From positions 1 through 48,780 of the forward strand of contig JAVUPY010000008.1 in NCBI GenBank assembly GCA_032252755.1: a stretch of 48,780 nt of DNA, given 5' to 3'. This document shows, piece by piece, positions 33,233 to 42,111 of this stretch; position 1 is the first letter of the stretch; each line of letters begins with the position of its first letter. The notes below the pieces were generated by a model, which was given only the letters and a program-made list of their open reading frames with translations, did no database searches and was not told the origin of the DNA. The DNA comes from Terriglobia bacterium (GTDB taxonomy: Bacteria > Acidobacteriota > Terriglobia > Terriglobales > Acidobacteriaceae). Made by a program: the position numbers and the translations under genes.

Positions 33233-36200
33233 TTAAAACAGACCCAACTGAAATACAGGTCGAATCAGAGTAGTCGATCCCGGACCGGTGAAATTGAAGT
33301 AATTCGCGCTCTGAATTCCAAACGAGAACCGTAGCGGATACTCGACTGGAATTTCCCCACCGCCGTCGTCCATTTTGCGGTGGAGAGGCCTCTGATAATT
33401 GATGAGCAAACTGTTTTGCACGTTGTCATAGTCGTGAAATCCCATGCCGCGCGAGAAAGAGAAATTTCCCGTGACATTCCAGCGGTCATTCACGTCGTAC
33501 TCGAACTGTCCGGCCGGACGCATCCCCTGGGCGAGGAAGTAGGAGAAGTCTTGCGCTCTCCAGGAGCGGATATACTCCCCCAGCGCCGCGATCTTCAACT
33601 TCTTGCCAAACCGATGTTGCAGGCCAACCGAGGTAGTAGTGGTAAAAAATTCACGGATTATCGGGCTAAACTGCAGGTCGCGAACACTATAGCCGGTCAA
33701 TAACTGTGTCCTCCCCCATGGGCGGCCTACAAGAAATTGGAGACTCGCGCCCAGTTCGCGCGAAGAAGAGGGTTTGTCCAAGAAGGGCCCGGTTTCATGG
33801 AATGCCGCGCCTCGGAACGAAACCCAATCGAAGAGCGAATTCGACGAGAAATAGACGAACTGGCGGAACAGGTTCTGATTCAGATCGACAGGATCTTTGT
33901 GATCGCGACGCCAGGTGTACTGAAGCCCCGTGTTGAACTGCAGGTCGAGAGCCCCGAGATGGAGCTGCGGATTCAGAGCGCCGTTGACCGAGTAATCATA
34001 AGTGTCGCGATCAACGATGAGCGCTTCACTCGGGACAGAGTAGGGGCCACGGGCGTTGCGAAGCTGCACGAATCCGCTGATGACAGGCAATCCGAACTGG
34101 TGATACTTGAAATCGCTCATCCAGCGCGACTCATATTCAGCGCGCGGCGGGGGCAGATGCGATGGAGTTGTTACGCCAAACAACTGGCGGTCGAGGTTGT
34201 AAATGGTCACATCGTTGTAGATTCCGTTGAGGCTAAAGTCTCCGCCGACACTGAGTTTATCGGTGACGCGCATCCCTTCTGACGCGGCGACGTCCTGCAT
34301 TGCGCGTTCGGCAACGTCGTCGTTTCCTGCAACAAGATTGGCGCGCGCATAGGCGCCAAGGGCGCGGAGATTGTCGTGCTGCTGCCGGTAGAGCGATCCC
34401 AAGGCGAGGTTGTAGTCATAGTTCTGCTGGAGGTCGTCAGGACTGCCGAGACTCGCAAGTTGTACCTGTGCCTCGTTGGACTTCCCCTGGGCCAGATACG
34501 CGTTTGCCAACCCGATGGCGACGACCTGGTCTGCGGCACCCGCGGCCTTGGCACGCTCAAAATAGAGCTGCGCAAGATCGAAGTCGCTCATGGAGAGGAA
34601 TACGTTGGCGGCCTCGATGAGATCGTCGGCCGTCACTGGCGATGCTTCCCCGACGCGTGCCTCGGCGAAACCCAGACCTACCTGTTCGCGAGCGTCGTCG
34701 TAGCGTCCCTGGCGAACAAACAGCCGCGCAATTAAAAGGCGGGCCGCGACCTTATCGGCGTCAGGGGCCTGCAGTGCGCGCGCGAAACGCTGCATTGCGC
34801 CGTTCTGGTCGCCGAGCTCCATCAGAGCTTCGCCGGTGTTCAGGAAAATCGAGGAGCGGTCCCCGCCGGCACGCTCGGCCGCCTGCACATACTGCAGGGT
34901 CTCGTTGCGGCGATGCATTTGCGCATAGGAATGCGCCATCTCGGAATAAATAAGCGGGTCGTCGGGGGAGAGGCGCAGAGCCGCAGTGAGTGTCTGGACG
35001 GCCTGTGGATAGTGGCGCGCGTAGTACTGCGTATCTGCGAGCGCCATGTGCAATTTCAAGTCGTCAGGCGCGTACTTTAGAGCGACCTCGTACTCCTTCT
35101 CGGCTTGATCGAGAAGGCGCATCTGGCGATAGGCGGTGGCGCGCGCGAGATGCGTTGCGCCGGATTCGCCGAGCAGTTTCTCCGCTGTGTTGACCTCATC
35201 CAGCGCCGACTTGCCCTTACGCAACTCAAGATCAGCAAAAGCAAGCCCGAGGTGCGCGATGCCGTTGTCGGGCTCTAGTTTCAACGCAGTATCGAAGTCG
35301 CGAATGGATTCTTCAGGATCCTGAAGGTCATTGCGAACGTAGCCGCGATTGACATAGGCATCGACCATTTTCGGATCTCTTGCAATCGCCCGGCCATAAT
35401 CATTCACCGCCTCGTCGAGGAGGTTCACCTGCTTGTGGACGTGCCCTAAGAGAAGCGGGAAATTCGGCTCCTTCGGCAGAATATTTTCGTAACGGTGCGC
35501 CACTGTCAGCACCTCATCGTAGCGGCCGAGGTTATAAAGCGCGTAGACGAGGTAGACGGAGCCGTTGCGGTCGCGGGGCAGCTTCTGCAGGACCTTGTAT
35601 CCGAGTTGGGCAGATTCGAGGTACTTGCCCTTGTGGAACAGGTACCGTTCGTCTTCGCGCATGACGCGCGCATCATCTTTGGCTTTTCCGGTAGCACGGG
35701 CCACCCAGGTTCCAGCAAGATCGATTTGCTGTGCGGCAATGGCTGCATTCGCAGCATTGGCGATGATCAGCGCGTTATCAGGCGAGCGTTTGTAACCCTC
35801 TTCGTAGCTGGCATTGGCGCGAGCATACTGGTGTTCTGCGGTGTAGAGATCGCCGAGTGCCAGGTACGGGACGTAGTCTTTCGGATAGGCGCGAGCATAG
35901 CGCTCGAAATAGCCCTGGGCAGCATTGTTATCGCCATCTTCGCGCGCCATGTATCCGAGGGCTTCGAGTGCGAAGTGATTGTTCTGATCCTTGGCGAGAA
36001 TGGCGTTATAGAGCTTGCGCGATTCGGGCTTCCGGTTGGTTTTCCACAACAAATTTGCATATTGCAGCGTGATGTTGGTGTTGCTGGGATCAAGCCGCAT
36101 CGCTTCGCGCAAATCTTTCTCAGCCCCCGTGTAGTTCTGCTCGGCAGTGAAGATGCTGGCGCGGACACGCAGGAACTCTGCTCTCGCCGCCCCCTGAAGG

Positions 36201-37429
36201 TTCAACTTGTTCACCATCTGCTCGGCGATCACAATTTGCTGACGGGAATTGGCGTCGTCGTTTTGCTGGCGGTAGAGTTCCGCAAGATTCAAGCGCAGGG
36301 AAATGGGGTAGAGATCACCTTCGGGCACTCCGCCCTGCGGCAGAAGCGCGATGGCCTGGCTGTATTCACGGATTGCGTCAGCAGGGCGGTCCTCGGTTCT
36401 CGCGAGAAAGCCCTTGATTGCGTGTAACCGATAGTTGTTGGCGTCGAGGGTTTCAGCCCGGGCAATGAACTGACGTGACTGCTCGAGCTGACCGCCGGTG
36501 ATCAATGCCTGCGCGGCGCTCAACTGGTAGCCGATCTGTTTCGGATCGGCATTGGCGGCGCGGATGTAAGTGTCCGCCGCCTGCTTCTTGTCGCCGTTCA
36601 GTCCGTAGGTGTAACCGAGATCGGCCAGCAGTTCCGGGGTCATCCGCGGTGCGCTTCTTAACGTTGCGATGGCGGATTTGTAGTCGTGCTCCCCACGGTA
36701 GTAGTTGGCGATCGCGCGGAAGATAGCAGTGTTCTTCGGATCGCGGCGTTTTGCCTTGTCGAGCAACTGTTTCGCCTGCGAGGGCTGATTCAATTTCAGG
36801 TAGGCAACTGCCATCATCAGCTCGGCATGTGTGGTGGGCTTGATGTCCTCGGCGCGCTGTAATAAGCGAATTCCCTGCCGGGGGTCGCCGGTTTGCATGT
36901 AAAGCTCACCGGCCATGAGCAGGTCGTTCTGGCGACGCGGGTTCTTGCTGACGATTTCCATCAACAGGCGCTTCGCCTGGTCGATGTTCCCCATCCTGGC
37001 ATACGTCTGTGCAAGGCCGGAGAGACCGTCAACCGAACCAGGACTCAATTTCAGGCCGTGCTGATATGCGTCGAGCGAAGCCTGGTTGCGGTTAGCCAGT
37101 CGCGATGTGTAGCCGAGCAAAAACCAGAGCTTCGCGTCCCGAGGCGCGGTTTGAACGGCGCGCTGAGCGAAGGTGGCGGCTTGTGCGGGGTTGTTATGCG
37201 CGAGCGCCTGCCGCGCGGCACGAGCCAATTGTCCCACTTGAAGACTGCTGCCCCAGCCGATGCTCTGGGTCTCCTGCGACCGAACGGATCGTTTCCCCGC
37301 CTTTTGCGCAGGCGATTTCTTACCCGCGGCTTGCGGAGTCTGTCCCGGAATTTCGAACGTCTGCGCGAGCAGCGCTGCCGGGAGAATCAACAGGGAACAG
37401 AATATGAAAACAGCAAATCGTTTTTTCAC
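33233..37429 (-). CDS. Giant TPR protein with C-terminal outer-membrane beta-barrel (BcsC/PgaA-like)
   Basis: The frame is open from 37582, but GTG 37429 gives a signal peptide right at the N-terminus (VKKRFAVFIFCSLLILPAALLAQ) and 1398 residues. About 25 TPR units follow to ~1080 (e.g. AALFLLGYTSRLANRNQASLDAYQHGLKLSPGSV-type helices). Then an outer-membrane barrel of ~310 residues alternates aromatic strands (GALDLQFNTGLQYTWRRD; TSVGLQHRFGKKLKIAALGEYI) and ends in the terminal Phe (FQLGLF). Proteins with this build export exopolysaccharide through the outer membrane. It is the first gene of the leftward operon, divergent from the PTPS-related gene. Confidence 0.88.
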   Translation of the reverse strand: MKKRFAVFIFCSLLILPAALLAQTFEIPGQTPQAAGKKSPAQKAGKRSVRSQETQSIGWGSSLQVGQLARAARQALAHNNPAQAATFAQRAVQTAPRDAKLWFLLGYTSRLANRNQASLDAYQHGLKLSPGSVDGLSGLAQTYARMGNIDQAKRLLMEIVSKNPRRQNDLLMAGELYMQTGDPRQGIRLLQRAEDIKPTTHAELMMAVAYLKLNQPSQAKQLLDKAKRRDPKNTAIFRAIANYYRGEHDYKSAIATLRSAPRMTPELLADLGYTYGLNGDKKQAADTYIRAANADPKQIGYQLSAAQALITGGQLEQSRQFIARAETLDANNYRLHAIKGFLARTEDRPADAIREYSQAIALLPQGGVPEGDLYPISLRLNLAELYRQQNDDANSRQQIVIAEQMVNKLNLQGAARAEFLRVRASIFTAEQNYTGAEKDLREAMRLDPSNTNITLQYANLLWKTNRKPESRKLYNAILAKDQNNHFALEALGYMAREDGDNNAAQGYFERYARAYPKDYVPYLALGDLYTAEHQYARANASYEEGYKRSPDNALIIANAANAAIAAQQIDLAGTWVARATGKAKDDARVMREDERYLFHKGKYLESAQLGYKVLQKLPRDRNGSVYLVYALYNLGRYDEVLTVAHRYENILPKEPNFPLLLGHVHKQVNLLDEAVNDYGRAIARDPKMVDAYVNRGYVRNDLQDPEESIRDFDTALKLEPDNGIAHLGLAFADLELRKGKSALDEVNTAEKLLGESGATHLARATAYRQMRLLDQAEKEYEVALKYAPDDLKLHMALADTQYYARHYPQAVQTLTAALRLSPDDPLIYSEMAHSYAQMHRRNETLQYVQAAERAGGDRSSIFLNTGEALMELGDQNGAMQRFARALQAPDADKVAARLLIARLFVRQGRYDDAREQVGLGFAEARVGEASPVTADDLIEAANVFLSMSDFDLAQLYFERAKAAGAADQVVAIGLANAYLAQGKSNEAQVQLASLGSPDDLQQNYDYNLALGSLYRQQHDNLRALGAYARANLVAGNDDVAERAMQDVAASEGMRVTDKLSVGGDFSLNGIYNDVTIYNLDRQLFGVTTPSHLPPPRAEYESRWMSDFKYHQFGLPVISGFVQLRNARGPYSVPSEALIVDRDTYDYSVNGALNPQLHLGALDLQFNTGLQYTWRRDHKDPVDLNQNLFRQFVYFSSNSLFDWVSFRGAAFHETGPFLDKPSSSRELGASLQFLVGRPWGRTQLLTGYSVRDLQFSPIIREFFTTTTSVGLQHRFGKKLKIAALGEYIRSWRAQDFSYFLAQGMRPAGQFEYDVNDRWNVTGNFSFSRGMGFHDYDNVQNSLLINYQRPLHRKMDDGGGEIPVEYPLRFSFGIQSANYFNFTGPGSTTLIRPVFQLGLF

Positions 37430-37705
37430 GGGACCACTCGGATGTCTCACGAGCGACGTGGCGGGTTCACCACTCGCAAGCTGAATACCAAAAACCTTCC
37501 GATGCGGATTCGGGCAAAACGGCTGGCCCGAAGCTCGCATTGCGCAACCACCCCACCAACAAGAGAAGTGGCGTACTCTCATTGGGTGCGTTTGTTCACA
37601 GTGCGGTTGGCCGGAAACTCTGAAAAGAGAAGCGCGGTGCTCAAGGCAAACCTTCCCGAGTATTAGGAATCCAAATTGCTGCTGAACAGTGCTGTGGAGG
37701 ATTCC

Positions 37706-39460
37706 TTGAGTACTAAGTCCCAGTCCCTCCCAACTTCGCGCGGAATCCCTATCACCGTGATCCTGCTACTCGCAATCGCAGTGCATGGTCCGCTGCTTTT
37801 GATGAAGATCCCGCTGGACTCTTATGACGCGAACACGCATATCTTTTTTGCGTCGCATTACGAGCACCACTGGTTCAACCCGTGGAACCCGAAATGGTAC
37901 GGCGGATTCTCTCAGACGACCTATCCGCCGCTGACGCACCAGTGGATCGCGCTATTCTCGAACTTTGTCGGCCTGAACTATGGCTACATGCTGGTGCAAC
38001 TGGCTGTACTTCTGTTGCTCCCCGTAGGAGTGCTGCGCTATGCGCGACTATGGGTAAACGAGCGGCAGGCGAGTTACGCGGCGATCGGCTCGGTTTTCCT
38101 CGGCTCATTGGCTCTCCTCGTCTATCAAGCCGGACAGTTGCCGACCACTGCCGCCGCGGCGCTGACATTGAACGCGCTGCCATACTTCTATGACTGGAAT
38201 CGAAGCGGCCGGTTCCTGCCGCTCATCAAGGGCCTGGCAATTGCGATGGCGGGCGCGGCGGCGCACCATGTCACGTTCATCTTCGGCTCCATCCTGTTCG
38301 CGCTGCCGGTGTGGTGGCTCTCGGGAATGGATCGCAAAAAAGACGGCGAAAACGCAACCGTCGCCGGTGTCGTGGTACGTGGCCTGATTTTTTCCGTGCT
38401 GACGGGCGTTCTAATCCTGGTCGTACTGGCCCCCTATTTCATAGCGTTCATGGCCAATCCGATCACCCAGATGCCGATTCCGCACGGCAGCCGTGACAAC
38501 TACATTCTTGTTCCTCACAGCGGACTCAACTTCTGGATTGTCCCCATGGGCGCACTGCTTCTCGGGCTGCCTTACATCTTCTTCAAGGGCTCGGCGGAGA
38601 GTCGTTTGCGACCGCTGCTCATCGGCTGGTACGTGACCACGATGATCGGGCTTGGCGGCACGACCCCTGTCGGCAAATGGCTGCTGGGCCGCGCATACGA
38701 GATTCTGACTTACGAGCGCTTTACCTTCTGGGCGACGCTCATGGCGCTGCCAATCGTGTCCGTGCTCGCGACCTATATCGTCGACAGGTGGGCCCGAAAG
38801 GGAATTGTCGCCCTGGCATTGTTATCGGTGGGGACATTTGCGGCAGCGCTGGCGTGGAATGCGAGTAACCCAATCGGCTCCTCGAACTTCGACGTGAAGC
38901 CTGTAATTACCTTCATGAACAATCCGGATCACTCGAGGTTCCGGTATCTGACCCTTGGCTTCGGCAACGAATTCGCGAGGGTCTCGACATACGTAAACGC
39001 CAGCAGCGTGGACGGCGACTACAACTCCGCGCGCTTGTTGCCTGAATTGACCGCCTACGGTTCTGGGCAGCTCTACAACTCCAAGTACTTCGGCGCGGCG
39101 GGCATGGAAGCTCTTCGCGCCATACTGAAGCATGCCGACCAGTACGGGTTGCGCTACATCTTCGTGCGCGATCGCTACTACGAACCGCTGCTGGCCTTCG
39201 CCGGTTGGCGACACTCGGAAACCTACGATGACGGCGCGGTGACCTTATGGACGAAGGACGACGCGCCGCCAGCCAAGAAACTCGATTTCGGCACCTTCGT
39301 TCCGACAGAGACGCAGGGTATCTTGTGGGGCATCCTGCCGGTAGCCTCCAGCCTGTTCGCGCTATTCGCGGTGGCGTTCCTCCCCGACCGTCGCCGTGCA
39401 GGAGAAACCCTCGAATTCCCAGCCACGACTCCGGAACCAATTTACAGGGAGGCGAAATAA
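37706..39460 (+). CDS. Multi-pass membrane protein, PTPS-related / GT-C-like
   Basis: TTG 37706 is chosen because GGAGG precedes it by five bases; a TTG ten codons upstream has no ribosome site. The 584-residue protein has about 12 membrane helices. Its first periplasmic loop carries DSYDANTHIFFASHYEHHWFNPWNPKWYGGFSQTTYPPLTHQWIALF, a GT-C-like acidic signature, matching 'PTPS-related' membrane proteins. Such proteins are thought to use lipid-linked sugar donors. It starts the rightward arm and is divergent from the TPR/barrel gene. The next ATG follows its TAA without a gap, implying coupled translation. Confidence 0.85.
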   Translation: MSTKSQSLPTSRGIPITVILLLAIAVHGPLLLMKIPLDSYDANTHIFFASHYEHHWFNPWNPKWYGGFSQTTYPPLTHQWIALFSNFVGLNYGYMLVQLAVLLLLPVGVLRYARLWVNERQASYAAIGSVFLGSLALLVYQAGQLPTTAAAALTLNALPYFYDWNRSGRFLPLIKGLAIAMAGAAAHHVTFIFGSILFALPVWWLSGMDRKKDGENATVAGVVVRGLIFSVLTGVLILVVLAPYFIAFMANPITQMPIPHGSRDNYILVPHSGLNFWIVPMGALLLGLPYIFFKGSAESRLRPLLIGWYVTTMIGLGGTTPVGKWLLGRAYEILTYERFTFWATLMALPIVSVLATYIVDRWARKGIVALALLSVGTFAAALAWNASNPIGSSNFDVKPVITFMNNPDHSRFRYLTLGFGNEFARVSTYVNASSVDGDYNSARLLPELTAYGSGQLYNSKYFGAAGMEALRAILKHADQYGLRYIFVRDRYYEPLLAFAGWRHSETYDDGAVTLWTKDDAPPAKKLDFGTFVPTETQGILWGILPVASSLFALFAVAFLPDRRRAGETLEFPATTPEPIYREAK

Positions 39461-40558
39461 ATGAAACGCATACTGCCGATCATTCTTATCGTCCTCACGG
39501 CTGCGCTCGTTGGTATGGCGACGATTCACAGCAACCAACTGAAGCCGGCGACGACTCCGGAAGGTGCCGTGCAATCACTGCTTAGCCGGGCCCAGGGGCA
39601 CGACTTCAACGGCGCGTTCCGGTACGTTTCGCAGAAGAGCAACACCGATGAGCAGGACTTTGCGAAAGATTTCACCGGACGCGACGGCAGTCTGCAAACC
39701 TATTCCACCCTTCAAAGCTTCCACACCAAGGTTCTGCACGAGAACGACAATGAAGCCCTGGTACGCGCCAGCATCGAGTGGTCCACGGCAGTCGGCGCGT
39801 TCTACGATGTCCGCGACGTAAACGTGATGCGCGAAGGCGACAGTTGGAAAGTCGTATGGCCCGTCGCGAAACAGCCTAAAGTTCCGCCCCAGGTGATCCC
39901 CGTGAACTACCTGCGCTGGGATATCATCAATCGCGGTTCGGGCGACGATTGGGGCGCGCAGAACGCAGAGGCGCCGCGCGTACGCATCACCTCGATGAAC
40001 GCGATCACCCGCAATGGTGACACGGTCATTCTGGGCGAGATCGTGAATGAAGATACGGTGCCTGGTTTCGTCGACGTCTCGGCAACGTTGGTCGGAAAGG
40101 ATGGAAAAACGCTCGGACAGGAGGAGAGCTTCGACAAGATCTCCCATGTGCTGCTGCCGAAGGAAGTTTCGCCATTCCGCATCGACTTCCCGGGCGTGAA
40201 GCTTGCAAACATCAAGAGCGTTCGGATGCAACCGACGGCACTGCTTGTGCCGGCTTCGGCCGATCCGGTCATGGGTGTTCTCCACCAGCGCATTGGAAAG
40301 GACGCCCAGGGGCGCACTGTTTTGACCGGCGACCTGATAAATGAGAGCGGCCAGACGGTGAACATCCCGCACGTGCTCGCGACGTTCTACGACAACGCCG
40401 GGCGGGTGATCTGGGTTTCGGACGGATACGTCAACCGTGCGCTGCTGCCGAAGACTCCGGTTCCCTTCTCCGTCGCCGTCAACGACTCGCTCGCGAAGAA
40501 TATCCAGACGTATCGTGTCACTGTGAACCAGTACAGCATCGATCGCCGGGAGGACTGA
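39461..40558 (+). CDS. Exported protein with FxLYD-like domains
   Basis: ATG follows the previous TAA directly (TAAATG), so reading is probably coupled. It has 365 residues: an N-terminal membrane anchor (MKRILPIILIVLTAALVGMATIHS), an NTF2-like section (PEGAVQSLLSRAQGHDFNGAFRYVSQKSN ... VMREGDSWKVVWPV), then two beta-rich FxLYD-type domains (TRNGDTVILGEIVNEDTVPGFVDVSATLVGKDGKTLG; LTGDLINESGQTVNIPHVLATFYDNAGRVI). No catalytic residue is apparent. A periplasmic binding or scaffolding role in glycan handling is inferred. It precedes the next gene by 2 nt. Confidence 0.8.
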   Translation: MKRILPIILIVLTAALVGMATIHSNQLKPATTPEGAVQSLLSRAQGHDFNGAFRYVSQKSNTDEQDFAKDFTGRDGSLQTYSTLQSFHTKVLHENDNEALVRASIEWSTAVGAFYDVRDVNVMREGDSWKVVWPVAKQPKVPPQVIPVNYLRWDIINRGSGDDWGAQNAEAPRVRITSMNAITRNGDTVILGEIVNEDTVPGFVDVSATLVGKDGKTLGQEESFDKISHVLLPKEVSPFRIDFPGVKLANIKSVRMQPTALLVPASADPVMGVLHQRIGKDAQGRTVLTGDLINESGQTVNIPHVLATFYDNAGRVIWVSDGYVNRALLPKTPVPFSVAVNDSLAKNIQTYRVTVNQYSIDRRED

Positions 40559-40560
40559 CC

Positions 40561-41415
40561 ATGAAGAGCATCTTCATCGTTTCGGTCGTAGTTTGTTTCG
40601 CGATGCTGGCGGCGGCGCAGAACCTCTCATTGCCGACCAATGCGACCGCCGGCGAGGACCTGTCTGTGCCCACGCACGGCAGCGGCACGGCCACTCTGTA
40701 TGTTTTTGGCCCCGGCACGGCAATTAAGCGGAAGGTTGAACTGGGAAACCCCGCGCAGATCGAGGGTAGTAAGCTGCGGCAGTCCGGGCGATACACGGTA
40801 ATTTTGCTCGGCGACGAACACGCTTCCGGTTCATTCTTCGTGGCTCCCGCGAAGCTCGAAAAGATCGCCTTCCTCGCACGCCCTTCGCGTGTGCCAGCGG
40901 CGCGCAAGGACGTGATCACCGGCAGCGCGTACCTGTTCGACAGATACGACAACCTGGTGCTGGAAAAATACCCAGTGAAGTTCGATCTGGATGTCGAGGG
41001 TGCTCCGGCGACTACCCGCAGCATAGATAGCCAAAACGGGGTTGCGTGGGTGCGGATGGATTCCGGCAAGAAGGCTGGAGCGGCGCAATTCACAGCGAGT
41101 TCGAACGGCGCCAGCGTGCAGCGTGTGGTGCAAGAGACGGCGTCGGAGCCCTGCACCATCCGCATGAAGGCAGAGCCGTCGAAGGATGGCAACATCCTGG
41201 TGGAGACTGATCCGATTCGTGACTGCGCCGGGAATCCCGTTCCGGACGGAACGATCGTTACTTTCACCTCGACCGACCAGAGCGGGAAGAGCACGGTTGA
41301 TGCGCGCATCAAGCGTGGTATTGCCCAGGCAGAACTTCCGCCGTCGCAGAAGGCGACAATTTCGGTTGCCGCAGGGGTGGTGCTGGGCAATGAAATCCAG
41401 TGGAGTGGCAAATAA
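40561..41415 (+). CDS. Secreted Big-1-like (bacterial immunoglobulin) domain protein
   Basis: A 284-residue protein with a signal peptide (MKSIFIVSVVVCFAMLAAAQN). The mature part reads as Ig-like beta sandwiches (SLPTNATAGEDLSVPTHGSGTATLYVFGPGTAIKRKVELG; PVPDGTIVTFTSTDQSGKSTVDARIKRGIAQAELPPSQK), the Big-1 style. It has no transmembrane tail. The role is unknown; binding or periplasmic spacing in the export apparatus is possible. The TAA shares an A with the following ATG (TAATG), so translation is coupled. Confidence 0.8.
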   Translation: MKSIFIVSVVVCFAMLAAAQNLSLPTNATAGEDLSVPTHGSGTATLYVFGPGTAIKRKVELGNPAQIEGSKLRQSGRYTVILLGDEHASGSFFVAPAKLEKIAFLARPSRVPAARKDVITGSAYLFDRYDNLVLEKYPVKFDLDVEGAPATTRSIDSQNGVAWVRMDSGKKAGAAQFTASSNGASVQRVVQETASEPCTIRMKAEPSKDGNILVETDPIRDCAGNPVPDGTIVTFTSTDQSGKSTVDARIKRGIAQAELPPSQKATISVAAGVVLGNEIQWSGK

Positions 41416-42005
41416 TGCGTGAACGCTTAGGCTGGCTGCTGCTGACGGTTGGTTTTCTGATCGTGGTGGTCGTACTCGGACTGCCTCAGTCGCTTTCTGC
41501 AGCCCCGCCAACTGGACCGCAAGTGCGGTTGGATACGTCGAAGGCCGGGCCTCGCGAAGTAGAGGATGAGACGAAGGCTTCTGTCACGCGCGATTACGGT
41601 GAGGCATGGCAGGCCCTGGAGCAGGCGCTCGAGGATAATCAACCCGATCTTCTAACGTCGGACTTCGCAGGTTACGCCCAGAACCAGTGGGTGGAGACGA
41701 TCAAAGCTCAGAAGGCTGCGGGGTTATCCCGGCGGATCGTCGATCACGGCCATCACCTGCAGGTCATCTTTTATTCTCCGGATGGCTCCGCGATGCAGCT
41801 TCGCGACACCGCGCAGTTCGAGATCCAGTACCGGGACGGCGGTAAAATCCTTCATTCTGAGAACCTTAGCGTCCAGTACCTGGTATTGATGACACCGGCG
41901 GAGAATAGCTGGAAAGTTCGGGTTTTGCAGGAGATCCCTACCGGCGCCGCGACGGCACAGACCGCGAAGGCCGTGTTCCCTGGTGCGGTCGGGGGATCGA
42001 AATAA
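41415..42005 (+). CDS. Membrane-anchored protein of unknown function
   Basis: The ATG at 41415 overlaps the previous stop by one base (TAATG). The 196-residue protein has an N-terminal hydrophobic helix (LGWLLLTVGFLIVVVVLGLPQSLSAAP). A soluble NTF2/SnoaL-like or IMS-like domain follows (EAWQALEQALEDNQPDLLTSDFAGYAQNQWVETIKAQKAAGLSRRIVDHGHHLQVIFYSPDGSAMQLRDTAQFEIQYRDGG). No motif gives a function. It is the last gene of the rightward arm; its tight coupling suggests a shared complex with the preceding three. Confidence 0.75.
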   Translation: MRERLGWLLLTVGFLIVVVVLGLPQSLSAAPPTGPQVRLDTSKAGPREVEDETKASVTRDYGEAWQALEQALEDNQPDLLTSDFAGYAQNQWVETIKAQKAAGLSRRIVDHGHHLQVIFYSPDGSAMQLRDTAQFEIQYRDGGKILHSENLSVQYLVLMTPAENSWKVRVLQEIPTGAATAQTAKAVFPGAVGGSK

Positions 42006-42111
42006 CCCATCTGAGCCAGAAAACGGAGGCCCGATTCCGCTACAATAGATAACGCTCCTTTCGGGGTTGTGAGCGCATCCAAAAGCAAGAGATCGGGCTG
42101 GTTCTTTTTTG

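Noticed and set aside
35495-36427. A 310-codon plus-strand frame opposite the TPR/barrel gene
   Set aside because: Shadow of repeated TPR codons.
37524-37539. Sigma-54-like GG-N10-GC element (TGGCCCG-N4-TCGCA) pointing to the PTPS-related gene
   Set aside because: Spacing is right but the -12 part has a mismatch, the match is common by chance, and the leader would be long. No sigma-54 activator is nearby.
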